DNA of 64,000 nucleotides from a virus. A program made the position numbers and the translations under genes. Where the stretch lies: the IMG/VR virus record IMGVR_UViG_3300005527_000050, positions 26,274-90,273 of that record. One strand, 5' to 3'. Positions 39,801 through 47,824 of this stretch are shown piece by piece; position 1 is the first letter of the stretch; the number at the start of each line of letters is the position of its first letter. Under the pieces are notes generated by a model. It worked only from the letters and a program-made list of their open reading frames with translations, searched no databases and had not been told where the DNA came from.

Positions 39801-39992
39801 ATGCCTACTCCCAAAGAAACCTACGAATACGTTGAACAACTGATTGATGAAGAACTCAACACTTTGATTGATACAGCATATCTCAACAAAGAAGGTGAAG
39901 CACTCGTAAGGTTCAAACAAGACTTCAAAGACCTTTACAAACATTTGGAGAACATTCAACAAATGAAAAAATCTTATCTTTCAGGACGATGA
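39801..39992 (+). CDS. Hypothetical protein, 63 aa
   Basis: All-helical charged protein (ETYEYVEQLIDEELNTLID). First gene after the promoter at 39739. ATGA overlap downstream. Confidence 0.55.
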   Translation: MPTPKETYEYVEQLIDEELNTLIDTAYLNKEGEALVRFKQDFKDLYKHLENIQQMKKSYLSGR

Positions 39993-40234
39993 AACTCTAC
40001 CAGCACTCCAAACAAACTTATCAGGATGGTGAAGTAGATCACACTTGGCAGTTTGGTATCATCAAAAACCGAGCACTACTCTGGGTGAATTTTGAAAGCC
40101 CTGGTGGTGTCATTCATTCTTCTGGTGGTATCAACCTCTTGTTTTCTTTCTTTGGTAATTCTCTTATGAGTGTAGATTTTCAACAACGCAAATTTTGTTT
40201 AGCAGTTGCTTTTATTACTGAATACGATGACTGA
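39989..40234 (+). CDS. Hypothetical protein, 81 aa
   Basis: Beta-rich, with SPGGVIHSSGGINLLFSFFG. Not recognised. Confidence 0.5.
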   Translation: MKLYQHSKQTYQDGEVDHTWQFGIIKNRALLWVNFESPGGVIHSSGGINLLFSFFGNSLMSVDFQQRKFCLAVAFITEYDD

Positions 40235-40433
40235 ACGCAATTTCAAACAAGAACTTGTACACTCCTGTTATTATGACATGGAAGATGGACATGACAGCGA
40301 AACAATTGATTATGATTGTTTGATTGGTGTTATCACTGAATTGTGTGATAGAATAGAACAACTTGAATCTGAAGTCAAGATTCTAAACCGAAAACTTACG
40401 GAAGACACATTTGAAGTGATTAAAAATGACTGA
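40227..40433 (+). CDS. Hypothetical protein, 68 aa
   Basis: Acidic with a C-terminal coiled coil (LCDRIEQLESEVKILNRKL). ATG 40227 overlaps the previous stop by 8 bases. Confidence 0.5.
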   Translation: MTERNFKQELVHSCYYDMEDGHDSETIDYDCLIGVITELCDRIEQLESEVKILNRKLTEDTFEVIKND

Positions 40434-40719
40434 CCCAACCCACGAAGAAATGCTTGAAGAAGCAGAACGAAGAGAAGCAGCAAACAAAGCAGCATTAGAA
40501 TCACTTGGAATTGACTACGAATCTTTCGGACAGAAACCTTGGAATGAAGGTCATTTGGATTATGAAGCACCGAATGGTGATTACATCAAAAACTATCCAC
40601 TCATCAATCGGGTGGAGGTAATTGGACCGAATGGACGAGAGTATGTTAATTACGAATGCTCTAACATCCAAGTATCAGAACAAGACAACGGACGCACACT
40701 TAAGGTATTTCTATCATGA
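40426..40719 (+). CDS. Hypothetical protein, 97 aa
   Basis: Helical acidic N-terminus and beta-rich C-terminal half (RVEVIGPNGREYVNY). Overlaps its neighbours by 8 and 4 bases. Confidence 0.5.
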   Translation: MTDPTHEEMLEEAERREAANKAALESLGIDYESFGQKPWNEGHLDYEAPNGDYIKNYPLINRVEVIGPNGREYVNYECSNIQVSEQDNGRTLKVFLS

Positions 40720-40904
40720 CACGATTTACAGAAAACCCAGACGAAATCGTGCTGGAAGAAGTGAAGATGTTTCACCTGGAAAGTATGAATGAACGCACCT
40801 TATGGGTCGGGGTTTATACTCAAAATGGTAAAACCTATCACTTGAATATTTCTGCGGATGGTGATAAACTGCGTTATTATTGGAGTGATGAAACCTGTGA
40901 CTAG
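40716..40904 (+). CDS. Hypothetical protein, 62 aa
   Basis: Small beta protein (RTLWVGVYTQNGKTYHLNIS). ATGA overlap with the previous gene. Confidence 0.5.
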   Translation: MTRFTENPDEIVLEEVKMFHLESMNERTLWVGVYTQNGKTYHLNISADGDKLRYYWSDETCD

Positions 40905-41088
40905 GCGTGCTCAATATCTTCTAGATGCTTCAATGGAACTCACACTTCGTCCACAGAAAGGTGATCGTCAGAGACTGATTGCGTTTATTCTTCGTGAAGT
41001 TGCTGATCGATTTTGTACTGATTGGGGAGAACTTGAACATCCTTATGATGTGTTGAATAATATAGCTAATGAAGTAGAGTCACTCTAA
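40888..41088 (+). CDS. Hypothetical protein, 66 aa
   Basis: ATG 40888 overlaps the previous gene by 17 bases. Helical with basic patch LRPQKGDRQRLIAFILREVADRF. Confidence 0.5.
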   Translation: MKPVTRRAQYLLDASMELTLRPQKGDRQRLIAFILREVADRFCTDWGELEHPYDVLNNIANEVESL

Positions 41089-41318
41089 TGTTTGAAACTG
41101 AAAAAACTTGGTATCACGAAAGGGATTGGGATTCGTGTGAAAAACTTCGCCACATCCAAGATGCGGAGTATAATACTCTTGTCGCAAAGTCAGAACAGAT
41201 GCGTGATATTGAAGAGATGAAAAGAGATCTTCGTGATCTTTATGAACTTGTGAGATATTTGGAAAATAAGTGTGACTTTCTTGAGAGTCAAGTTGAAGAA
41301 AACTATTACGACAGATAA
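41088..41318 (+). CDS. Hypothetical protein, 76 aa
   Basis: Coiled-coil protein (MKRDLRDLYELVRYLENKCDF). TAATG junction with the previous gene. Confidence 0.5.
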   Translation: MFETEKTWYHERDWDSCEKLRHIQDAEYNTLVAKSEQMRDIEEMKRDLRDLYELVRYLENKCDFLESQVEENYYDR

Positions 41319-41320
41319 TC

Positions 41321-41485
41321 ATGATTGATGTAAAAGAAAACAAAGATGGATCACTTGACATCTCATGGGATGAAAATGATCCTCAAGAAAGTATTTTGAA
41401 CACTTGGACAGAACAAGACTTTATTAAGGCTATCACTGATCGTTTAGAGGAATTGAAAGTTGGACTTACCGATGTGGATGAATAA
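41321..41485 (+). CDS. Hypothetical protein, 54 aa
   Basis: Starts MIDVKENKDGSLDISWDEND, a pattern I recall in several T4-like cyanophages; function unknown. Strand pair plus helix. Overlaps the next start by 14 bases. Confidence 0.55.
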   Translation: MIDVKENKDGSLDISWDENDPQESILNTWTEQDFIKAITDRLEELKVGLTDVDE

Positions 41486-41804
41486 GTGGATCATCGGATT
41501 TAAACCGATTAAATATACACCATTCTGGTGGTGGTATCGTCTGATATCTCATCAAGGATTTCGCTTTGATGATTATCATATGTGGGGGTCTTTCTGGCAT
41601 TCACTTAATCATGGATGGGAACATATGGAATATGTTTATAAGTTTGAAGAGTATTGGGGCAAGGGTTCTTATCCACCAGAACGCATTTTCTTAAAAGAAG
41701 GAGATTTTGATGCTCTAGTGGAAAGATTATCACTTCCGAGTGAATCAACAATGGAAAGTATTAAGAGAATTATGGACCGTAAAGCACCTTGGGATGAAGA
41801 ATGA
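41472..41804 (+). CDS. Hypothetical protein, 110 aa
   Basis: ATG 41472 (or 41478). Extremely aromatic and His-rich (FWWWYRLISHQGF, WGSFWHSLNHGWEHM), acidic end. Not recognised. Confidence 0.5.
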   Translation: MWMNKWIIGFKPIKYTPFWWWYRLISHQGFRFDDYHMWGSFWHSLNHGWEHMEYVYKFEEYWGKGSYPPERIFLKEGDFDALVERLSLPSESTMESIKRIMDRKAPWDEE

Positions 41805-41971
41805 AACGCAACCGTTCTCAAATACCTGAGTTTTACAAAGTCGGTTATATTTTAGATTATGAACAGAAATGGGCCTGTTACTTTGACTTTAATTGTGCTC
41901 AGGAAGCCATGATGAAGATGATTCAACGTGGTATAAATGTCACTGGAATGGAAACACAAATGATGGTGTGA
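41801..41971 (+). CDS. Hypothetical protein, 56 aa
   Basis: Ends METQMMV; its TGA is the TGA of the GTGTGACAG that opens the next promoter cassette. ATGA overlap upstream. Confidence 0.5.
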   Translation: MKRNRSQIPEFYKVGYILDYEQKWACYFDFNCAQEAMMKMIQRGINVTGMETQMMV

Positions 41972-42037
41972 CAGTCTTTTGGCTGTCCACTGATCTCGCC
42001 GAAGGGGCTCTGATCTTGGTATCTTAGCCATGTTGAG
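41970..42037 (+). promoter_or_regulatory. Stem-loop promoter cassette
   Basis: GACAGTC (41970-41976) pairs with GGCTGTC (41981-41987) around TTTT. CGCCGA at the -35 position is 17 bases from TATCTT (42020-42025), followed by AGCCATGTTGAGAC. Confidence 0.75.
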
Positions 42038-42092
42038 ACACGGATGTGGTCTTGACGCAACACAAACCCCTCTCAAGTAACTTCAAGACAAC

Positions 42093-42476
42093 ATGGCGAC
42101 TCGTTCTCGCATCGGTGTTCAACTTAAGAATGGCTCTGTCCTTTCGGTGTATTGTCACTGGGACGGCTATCCTGAGTGGAATGGTAAGAAACTGAAAGAA
42201 CACTTCAACACTCGTCAGAAAGCTGCAGAGTTGGTTGATGGTGGTGACATCAGTTCTCTGTGGACTGATAAAGATTGGGACGGTAAAGAACAGGAGTTTG
42301 GTACTCTTTACTACGAAGGCCGTGGTGATGTAGATACCGAACCTAATCTGGACAACTCTTTCCAAGCTTTCATTGGTTCTGTGAACGATTCTTGGTGTGA
42401 CTACGCTTACCTGTTTACAAATGGTGAGTGGAAGTGTTATACTACTAAAGGTAATGAAGAACAAATCCCTGCGTGA
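42093..42476 (+). CDS. Conserved phage protein MATRSRIG family, 127 aa
   Basis: Starts MATRSRIGVQLKNGSVLSVYCHWDGYPEWNG, a family seen in many phages; also GDISSLW. Function unknown, abundant in T4-like cyanophages as I recall. The 5' leader from the cassette promoter is unusually long (about 60 bases). Confidence 0.65.
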   Translation: MATRSRIGVQLKNGSVLSVYCHWDGYPEWNGKKLKEHFNTRQKAAELVDGGDISSLWTDKDWDGKEQEFGTLYYEGRGDVDTEPNLDNSFQAFIGSVNDSWCDYAYLFTNGEWKCYTTKGNEEQIPA

Positions 42477-42477
42477 T

Positions 42478-42618
42478 ATGAAAGACCTCATTCAAGTGAA
42501 GTATTACTTCAAAGAACATCCGAACACTACTCTTTCCGTCTTTCTTAAGACTGTAGAACAAGTGGAGGCTTTCAAAGCCAAACATCCTGACTATGTTTAT
42601 GTTGGAGAAACTAAATGA
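42478..42618 (+). CDS. Hypothetical protein, 46 aa
   Basis: ATG 42478, 1 base after the previous stop. Strand-helix (VKYYFKEHPN, LKTVEQVEAFKAKHP). ATGA overlap with the SPFH-like gene. Confidence 0.5.
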   Translation: MKDLIQVKYYFKEHPNTTLSVFLKTVEQVEAFKAKHPDYVYVGETK

Positions 42619-43019
42619 CTCAAGACAACACTATGCGTAACGCCAGTATCATCGGCGTTTCTTTTCTTCTGTCTCTGTTGATTATCAATGCAGTTGTTGG
42701 TCCTCTCTATAATGTGTGGGCCCAATCACTACAAGGTAAAGCAGAACTGCAAAAGGCAGAGTATACTCGTCAGGTAGCAGTGCTGGAAGCACAAGCAAAG
42801 AAAGATTCGGCACAACAACTTGCTGATGCTGAAGTGATCCGTGCTACTGGTGTCGCTAAGGCAAACCAAATTATTGGTGATAGCCTGAAGGACAACCGTG
42901 AGTATCTCCAATACCTGTACATCACTGGTCTTGAAGATGGTAGCAAGAATGGTAATGTGACCATCTATGTGCCCACCGAAGGTGGAATGCCCGTCCCTAC
43001 TCTCCAAATGAACAAGTGA
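42615..43019 (+). CDS. SPFH/prohibitin-like membrane protein
   Basis: 134 aa. One N-terminal transmembrane helix (SIIGVSFLLSLLIINAVVG), then an Ala/Gln-rich coiled coil (AVLEAQAKKDSAQQLADAE, VIRATGVAKANQII) and a conserved-looking VTIYVPTEGGMPV tail, as in the C-terminal half of band 7/SPFH proteins. The SPFH core itself is missing. Membrane anchored; possibly interferes with host FtsH/HflK-type complexes (inference). Confidence 0.6.
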   Translation: MTQDNTMRNASIIGVSFLLSLLIINAVVGPLYNVWAQSLQGKAELQKAEYTRQVAVLEAQAKKDSAQQLADAEVIRATGVAKANQIIGDSLKDNREYLQYLYITGLEDGSKNGNVTIYVPTEGGMPVPTLQMNK

Positions 43020-43402
43020 TTAAATCTCTGTTGATTTTGACTTCGCTGGTGTTCACTGCACCAGTATTTGCACAGACCACACCACCAAAACCAAAGGTGT
43101 ATCGTCCATTTGTGTATGAAACTCCATGTGTACTTGAGGCAGGACTTCAAACCTATCCAGATACATGTAAAGTTGTAGAAACTCGTGAGACTGGCGGTGC
43201 TCTGCGTACTCGTAACATCTTTTCTAACAAGTTTGGCCTTACTATTAAGGGTAGATTTGACAAAGAGAAGGGTTATATGACTTGGGATAGTCATAACAAG
43301 TATGAGTATAAGTGGGAGTACAAGGTTGGCGGTAATCAAGAGTCTGGTTCATGGACTTATGTGATGCCTGGCTTCCTTCTACAAAACGTATCTTGGGACT
43401 AA
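43016..43402 (+). CDS. Exported hypothetical protein, 128 aa
   Basis: GTG start in a GTGA overlap. Signal peptide of about 20 residues (LLILTSLVFTAPVFAQ), two Cys that could form a disulfide, beta-rich mature part. No family recognised. Confidence 0.6.
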   Translation: MIKSLLILTSLVFTAPVFAQTTPPKPKVYRPFVYETPCVLEAGLQTYPDTCKVVETRETGGALRTRNIFSNKFGLTIKGRFDKEKGYMTWDSHNKYEYKWEYKVGGNQESGSWTYVMPGFLLQNVSWD

Positions 43403-43405
43403 ATA
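43399..43405 (+). promoter_or_regulatory. Late promoter CTAAATA
   Basis: Overlaps the stop of the exported protein, 20 bases before the acetyltransferase ATG; GGGGA serves as Shine-Dalgarno. Confidence 0.55.
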
Positions 43406-43424
43406 CTGAATTTCGGGGACTCAA

Positions 43425-44045
43425 ATGTTCATCAAAAATAATAAACCAGTTAAAATAATTGGATTTCCCGAATCTTCAATCACTCAACAATACTTTGAAG
43501 TTTTCAATAAGGAAGGATTGAAAGATATTTCTATAATCACTCCCAAAGACTTCAAAGCTTTAATTTCAAAAGATAACTATCAATACATTATTGCTTTCTA
43601 TCTTGACATGGATCTTAGAAAAGAGGTCTGTGATTTATTAGATAATCTTAATCTAGATTGTTTAACATACATAGATGATTCGGTTTACATGTTCTCCTCT
43701 TCCAAAATTGGAAGGGGATCTTTTATTGGTCATTTGTGTGAGATTTGTTGGAATGCTTCAGTAGGCGATCATTGTTATTTTGATAACCAATCTGGTATTG
43801 GTCATGATGTTATCCTAGGTAGAAATAGTATCATTAGTTCAAGAGTTTATGTTGGTGGGAGAACAAAAATAGGAGAAAACTGTAAGTTCTTTTTGAATGG
43901 AACAGTTATGAATAACTTAAACATTTGTGATAATGTAATTTTATGCACACACAGTAACATAACAAAAGACATCACAATTCCTGGGAAGTATGTTGGTAGA
44001 AATGCAAGACTTATGAAATCTGAAGAGTCCGATAAGGATCTCTGA
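43425..44045 (+). CDS. Hexapeptide-repeat acetyltransferase, NeuD/PglD-like
   Basis: 206 aa. N-terminal Rossmann-like half (PVKIIGFPESSITQQYFEV), then a left-handed beta-helix of hexapeptide repeats (IGRGSFIG, ASVGDHCYFD, IGHDVILG, TKIGENCKFF, DNVILC) with the candidate catalytic His in SGIGHDV. Layout of sugar O-/N-acetyltransferases of the NeuD/PglD group acting on UDP- or CMP-linked sugars. Fits with the glycosyltransferases at the window start as sugar-modifying genes. AT-rich, with its own late promoter inside an otherwise early region. Confidence 0.7.
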   Translation: MFIKNNKPVKIIGFPESSITQQYFEVFNKEGLKDISIITPKDFKALISKDNYQYIIAFYLDMDLRKEVCDLLDNLNLDCLTYIDDSVYMFSSSKIGRGSFIGHLCEICWNASVGDHCYFDNQSGIGHDVILGRNSIISSRVYVGGRTKIGENCKFFLNGTVMNNLNICDNVILCTHSNITKDITIPGKYVGRNARLMKSEESDKDL

Positions 44046-44058
44046 TCGGTCAGCCCCT

Positions 44059-44087
44059 TGACTCTCCCCCGAATCCACAGTATTTTG
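44059..44087 (+). promoter_or_regulatory. sigma70-type promoter
   Basis: TTGACT (44059-44064), 17 bases, TATTTT (44082-44087) followed by GGCC. Serves the 48-aa gene and the Cys-His-Asp protein. Confidence 0.75.
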
Positions 44088-44109
44088 GCCTTGTTCAACT
44101 GATTCACCC

Positions 44110-44256
44110 ATGAACGACGATTTCAACTACGATTCCTTTGATGAGAACGATCTTTATCAATCCATGATGGAAACTGGTCCTGAAGATTGGCTTCCTGATT
44201 CTGGTATTCGAGAGGAGTTTGATCGTGAAACTCTTGCACTTCTAAAGAACTTCTGA
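44110..44256 (+). CDS. Hypothetical acidic protein, 48 aa
   Basis: Very acidic N-terminus (NDDFNYDSFDENDLY). TGATGA junction with the next gene. Not recognised. Confidence 0.5.
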   Translation: MNDDFNYDSFDENDLYQSMMETGPEDWLPDSGIREEFDRETLALLKNF

Positions 44257-44762
44257 TGAAAGAAGTTGTAAGACATTCTTACAAAGATGGAGAAATCTCT
44301 GAGACTCGTACTCTGAGGTTTCTCCCGTTTTATTATAACCAAGAGATTGCGGAGTCAATGATGATGATTATTCGCAATCATCTGACTCCAGATCTTCTCA
44401 CTAAAAAATATCGGGAAGAAAATGTAAAGAACCCGATGTATGGTCATTGTTACCATTCAACTCAGGCCCTATTCTATCTCTTGGATCCTCATGATTTGAT
44501 TCCAATGAGCGGGATAGATTACAGAGGTGATACACATTGGTGGTTGTATGATGACCGAGGAGTTACCTACGACACCACAGCTGATCAGTATTACTCTGTG
44601 GGTCAAGTTCCGCCCTACGATGTAGGTAAGAGAACACAATGGTATGGTTGGAAACAACGACCACACCAAAGATCACTGGACTTAATTATGCGAGTCCTTT
44701 ATGCTTGTAACATTGAGTATTGTTACGAAACCCTCAAACCTCAGACAGGGCCCTTGACATAG
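44256..44762 (+). CDS. Putative Cys-His-Asp hydrolase/transglutaminase-like phage protein
   Basis: 168 aa. NPMYGHCYHSTQAL (C65), GDTHWWLYDD (H94) and VTYDTTADQY (D106) follow the Cys-His-Asp order of papain-like and transglutaminase-like folds and match a phage family with NP..GHCY..S.AL, THWW and D.TA.Q signatures. Catalysis is inferred only. The 3' end overlaps the -35 box of the next promoter. Confidence 0.55.
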   Translation: MKEVVRHSYKDGEISETRTLRFLPFYYNQEIAESMMMIIRNHLTPDLLTKKYREENVKNPMYGHCYHSTQALFYLLDPHDLIPMSGIDYRGDTHWWLYDDRGVTYDTTADQYYSVGQVPPYDVGKRTQWYGWKQRPHQRSLDLIMRVLYACNIEYCYETLKPQTGPLT

Positions 44763-44782
44763 TTCTTTGTCTGATGTATTCT
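44754..44782 (+). promoter_or_regulatory. sigma70-type promoter of the ParB-like gene
   Basis: TTGACA (44754-44759) inside the end of the upstream gene, 17 bases, TATTCT (44777-44782), then GGCCTCATGAG resembling the cassette start region. Confidence 0.8.
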
Positions 44783-44852
44783 GGCCTCATGAGATAAATG
44801 CCTCTGGCAAACAAAATCTCATCACCAACTGCTCTTAGCAAAAACAAACACT

Positions 44853-45941
44853 ATGAAAAAACGCATTATTTTTGGCAAGGAAATTGACCTTGCTGAGTAC
44901 GAAAAGAATTGGTCTAAAGAAGAGATTGAATCCAAGTTTAATGGAGAGTTTGTAGACTTCAGCTTCATTAACTTGGCTAAGAAAAACCCAGATGATCCTG
45001 AGTTTGCCAATGCTGGTGTTAGGTGTGAACAGAACTCTAACAATAGTGTTCTTGACATGCAAGTTTCATACCAACTCCGAGGTTGGGACACTAAGGATCT
45101 CCCCCCAGTTGTCCGAGTTACTGACAACGAGTTTGAGGATGGCCGTACTCGGGCTCTTGCAGCTATGGCTGAGAACGAACCTTTCCTTCCTGTTGTTCGT
45201 ATCCGACCAAAAGAGAACACCAAAGCTTGCTCTTTTGCTAACGGACTTCTGCTGAACAACTTTCCTCCCCGTCGCAAAGTAGTCCAAGAAGACTTCATTG
45301 TTGCTGGTGCTGAATTGGTTCGGATTGGTGAACTTCAACGAGACATCACTGCGATTGAAGACTGGCTCATCAAGATGTGCAAAATTGATGAGGTTTATCC
45401 TAACAATGCTGGTGGTGCATTTACGAAGATTGTCAACGCAATCTATAACCGCACCGAGAATGGTGGTGATCCTATTGTTCGCAAGATGGATCGTGAAGAA
45501 TGGTTGAAGTGGTTGTCTACTTCTCCCGACATGAAAGATGAGTCGGGCAATCGTATTGATCCCTTTGTGCAACTGGATCATGACCCAGATTTTGTTCTCT
45601 ATGATGCTCCGAGTTCCACCAACGAAGCACGACTTCTGAGGAAACTTCTTGAGAATGGTTCTAAGGGTCGTCACACTTACATTGTGTTGTATTCTGCAAA
45701 AGAAAACACTCATGAGGTTCTGAAACTGGGCTTTAAGTCTTTTGTTACCACTACCGAAACCCAACATTCTTCTATCATTCGGTATTCTCAGGCATCCATT
45801 GGTCTTGATGGTATTGATCTGACTAAGATGCCTAATGAAAAGATGTTCACTTTCTTGGGTGTTGTTCCTATCCTGTTTGATGGGAATGGTCACGAAGCTG
45901 CTTTTAAAGCTCATCGTATCCTTCCTATTGATAAGTTCTGA
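44853..45941 (+). CDS. ParB-like domain protein
   Basis: 362 aa. Residues 70-120 (YQLRGWDTKDLPPVVRV, EFEDGRTRALAAMAENE) resemble the ParB/Srx fold with its DGRxRxxAA loop. The remainder contains AGGAFTKIVNAIYN and a C-terminal domain ending FLGVVPILFDG and AFKAHRILPIDKF that I cannot place. ParB-fold proteins bind DNA, hydrolyse CTP or act as nucleases. Followed by an SF2 helicase with its own promoter and a third unknown gene, forming a possible functional unit. Confidence 0.5.
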   Translation: MKKRIIFGKEIDLAEYEKNWSKEEIESKFNGEFVDFSFINLAKKNPDDPEFANAGVRCEQNSNNSVLDMQVSYQLRGWDTKDLPPVVRVTDNEFEDGRTRALAAMAENEPFLPVVRIRPKENTKACSFANGLLLNNFPPRRKVVQEDFIVAGAELVRIGELQRDITAIEDWLIKMCKIDEVYPNNAGGAFTKIVNAIYNRTENGGDPIVRKMDREEWLKWLSTSPDMKDESGNRIDPFVQLDHDPDFVLYDAPSSTNEARLLRKLLENGSKGRHTYIVLYSAKENTHEVLKLGFKSFVTTTETQHSSIIRYSQASIGLDGIDLTKMPNEKMFTFLGVVPILFDGNGHEAAFKAHRILPIDKF

Positions 45942-45965
45942 CCCATAAGGATCTCTGATCAATGG

Positions 45966-45999
45966 CCCCATTGCCCTGCGCCGGGTGATGGGGTATTCT
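45966..45999 (+). promoter_or_regulatory. Stem-loop promoter of the helicase gene
   Basis: CCCCATTGCCC (45966-45976), a 6-base loop and GGGTGATGGGG (45983-45993) form an 11-bp stem with two G-T pairs ending exactly at TATTCT (45994-45999). TTGCCC in the left arm is the -35, 17 bases away. Best example of promoter and stem-loop merged. Confidence 0.8.
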
Positions 46000-46021
46000 A
46001 GCTGTATTGAAACGCAATTTG

Positions 46022-47245
46022 ATGATTCTTCGTCCCCACCAACAACGCGCAGTTGAGTTAATGCAACTGCATAAACTTGGTCAAATGGTGATGCCTACTG
46101 GTGCCGGTAAAACACCTACAATGAGTTTTGATTGTATGCGTCAGTTTGAGTCTGAAACTCCTCAAACGATTGTTATTGTTGCACCTCGCATTTTGCTTGC
46201 AGAACAACTCTGTTCCGAGTTTCTGGAGTTTATCACCAATGCAAGTGTGATGCACGTTCACAGTGGTGAAACTCATCACTTTTCGACTACCAAACCTCAA
46301 GAGATTGTTGACTGGTGGGTGAACACTCGTGGCCATAAACTGATCTTCACGACCTACAATTCTCTGGAGCGACTACAACAATCTCGCATCAAGGTTGATA
46401 CCATTTATTTTGACGAAGCTCACAACTCCGTCAAACGTAACTTCTTCCCTGCAACTGAATACTTCAGTCAAGAAGCCGACCGTTGTTACTTCTTCACTGC
46501 GACTCCCAAACATTCTCTCGCAGTCGGTAAGCCTGGGATGAATGATGTAGATGTTTATGGTCAGGTCATTTGTAATGTTCCTGCACCTGAACTTGTGCAA
46601 GGTGGTTACATTCTCCCTCCGAAAGTGATTGCAAAACAACTTCCAATGGTGAAGTCTGGTAAGATTCCTGCGGATCGTGATTGTGAGAATCTGATTGAGA
46701 CTCTGGATGAATGTGGTAAGGGCAAAGTGTTGATCTGTGCGAAAGCTACTAAACAGATCTCTGCACTGATGTCTGAGACTGATTTCATCCAACAGTTGCA
46801 AGATCGTGGATTCTCTTACCTCTACATCACCGCAAAGACTGGTGCAATTATTGATGGTAAGAAGGTGAATCGTGAGGTGTTCTTTGAGACCCTAAGTGCA
46901 TGGGGTAAGGATGACTCTAAGAAGTTCGTTGTGTTGCATCACTCCATCCTCTCTGAGGGTATCAACGTCTCTGGACTTGAGGGTGTCATCTTTATGCGTT
47001 CGATGGACTACATTGGTATCTCCCAAACCATCGGCCGTGTGATTCGGATGCACCACAATGATGCAGCTCGCATCCGTAGTGGTGAACTGGTTCCTGGTGA
47101 TGTCAACAACTACACCAAATCTTTCGGTCTAGTTGTTGTTCCCGTCTTCAACAAAGTTGGGATCTCTACTCACCAGAAGATCCAAGCTGTGGTCGATACT
47201 ATCTTCCAACAAGGTCAACCTGCAATCTCGGTGGTACGCAAGTGA
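46022..47245 (+). CDS. SF2 DEAH-box helicase
   Basis: 407 aa from ATG 46022 (an in-frame TTG at 46007 lies at the transcription start). Q-like LRPHQQRAV, Walker A PTGAGKT (25-31), motif Ia VIVAPRILLAEQL, DEAH (131-134), motif III FTATP (158-162), a Cys-lined VLICAKATKQIS strand opening RecA2 and motif VI QTIGRVIRMH. Same general type as T4 UvsW and restriction-enzyme helicases. It lacks obvious extra domains. TGATG coupled to the next gene. Confidence 0.85.
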   Translation: MILRPHQQRAVELMQLHKLGQMVMPTGAGKTPTMSFDCMRQFESETPQTIVIVAPRILLAEQLCSEFLEFITNASVMHVHSGETHHFSTTKPQEIVDWWVNTRGHKLIFTTYNSLERLQQSRIKVDTIYFDEAHNSVKRNFFPATEYFSQEADRCYFFTATPKHSLAVGKPGMNDVDVYGQVICNVPAPELVQGGYILPPKVIAKQLPMVKSGKIPADRDCENLIETLDECGKGKVLICAKATKQISALMSETDFIQQLQDRGFSYLYITAKTGAIIDGKKVNREVFFETLSAWGKDDSKKFVVLHHSILSEGINVSGLEGVIFMRSMDYIGISQTIGRVIRMHHNDAARIRSGELVPGDVNNYTKSFGLVVVPVFNKVGISTHQKIQAVVDTIFQQGQPAISVVRK

Positions 47246-47796
47246 TGGAAAAGTGGGAAGTCTACGCTGAAGGCACCTTCAACAACATGAGGGCCAATGC
47301 ACACAACTGGGCCCGATCTTTTGATGACAAACGAAAGATCTCCCGTGATTTTTACTACGGGGTTTTTGATGCAGGTAATCCAAATCCTACGAACCTGATT
47401 AGTGAGAAAGCTCTGGAGAATCAACTCTCCAAACAGTACAGGCTAAATACTCTGGATCACTACCATTCCCCGCAATTTGTGGGTCGGATGATTATGTCGA
47501 ACCAGGAAAAGTATCTAGGGGATTACGAGGAGTTCAAGAAGATCTTTTTGGTCTGCACACAACAAATTGTTGTGACCAAGAAAGAGAATGAATCTCTGTC
47601 ATTCTTGACTGCACCTGATAAGGAAGATTACAAGGTTCTTGTACCTACCAACCTCAAGTACAACCATCTTGGTATCAATTTGTATCAGAGGCAAGAGGGT
47701 AAAGTTAGGTGGAAAAACTCTGATCCGATTGACTCTAACATCTTGGAAGTTCCTGAAGATCTGTTAGAATACGAGAAAAGATATTTGATCGGCTAA
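47245..47796 (+). CDS. Unknown protein coupled to the helicase, 183 aa
   Basis: ATG 47245 (GTG 47242 alternative) overlaps the helicase stop. Segments NAHNWARSFDDKRKISRDFYYG and LDHYHSPQFVGRMIMSN are distinctive but not recognised; charged throughout, no membrane segment. Translational coupling suggests it acts with the helicase. Confidence 0.55.
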   Translation: MEKWEVYAEGTFNNMRANAHNWARSFDDKRKISRDFYYGVFDAGNPNPTNLISEKALENQLSKQYRLNTLDHYHSPQFVGRMIMSNQEKYLGDYEEFKKIFLVCTQQIVVTKKENESLSFLTAPDKEDYKVLVPTNLKYNHLGINLYQRQEGKVRWKNSDPIDSNILEVPEDLLEYEKRYLIG

Positions 47797-47824
47797 CTAC
47801 ATACTGTATCTGGATAAATCTTAA

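Noticed and set aside
45066-45971. Antisense 301-aa ORF opposite the ParB-like gene
   Set aside because: The sense frame has the recognisable fold, promoter and Shine-Dalgarno; the antisense frame has none.
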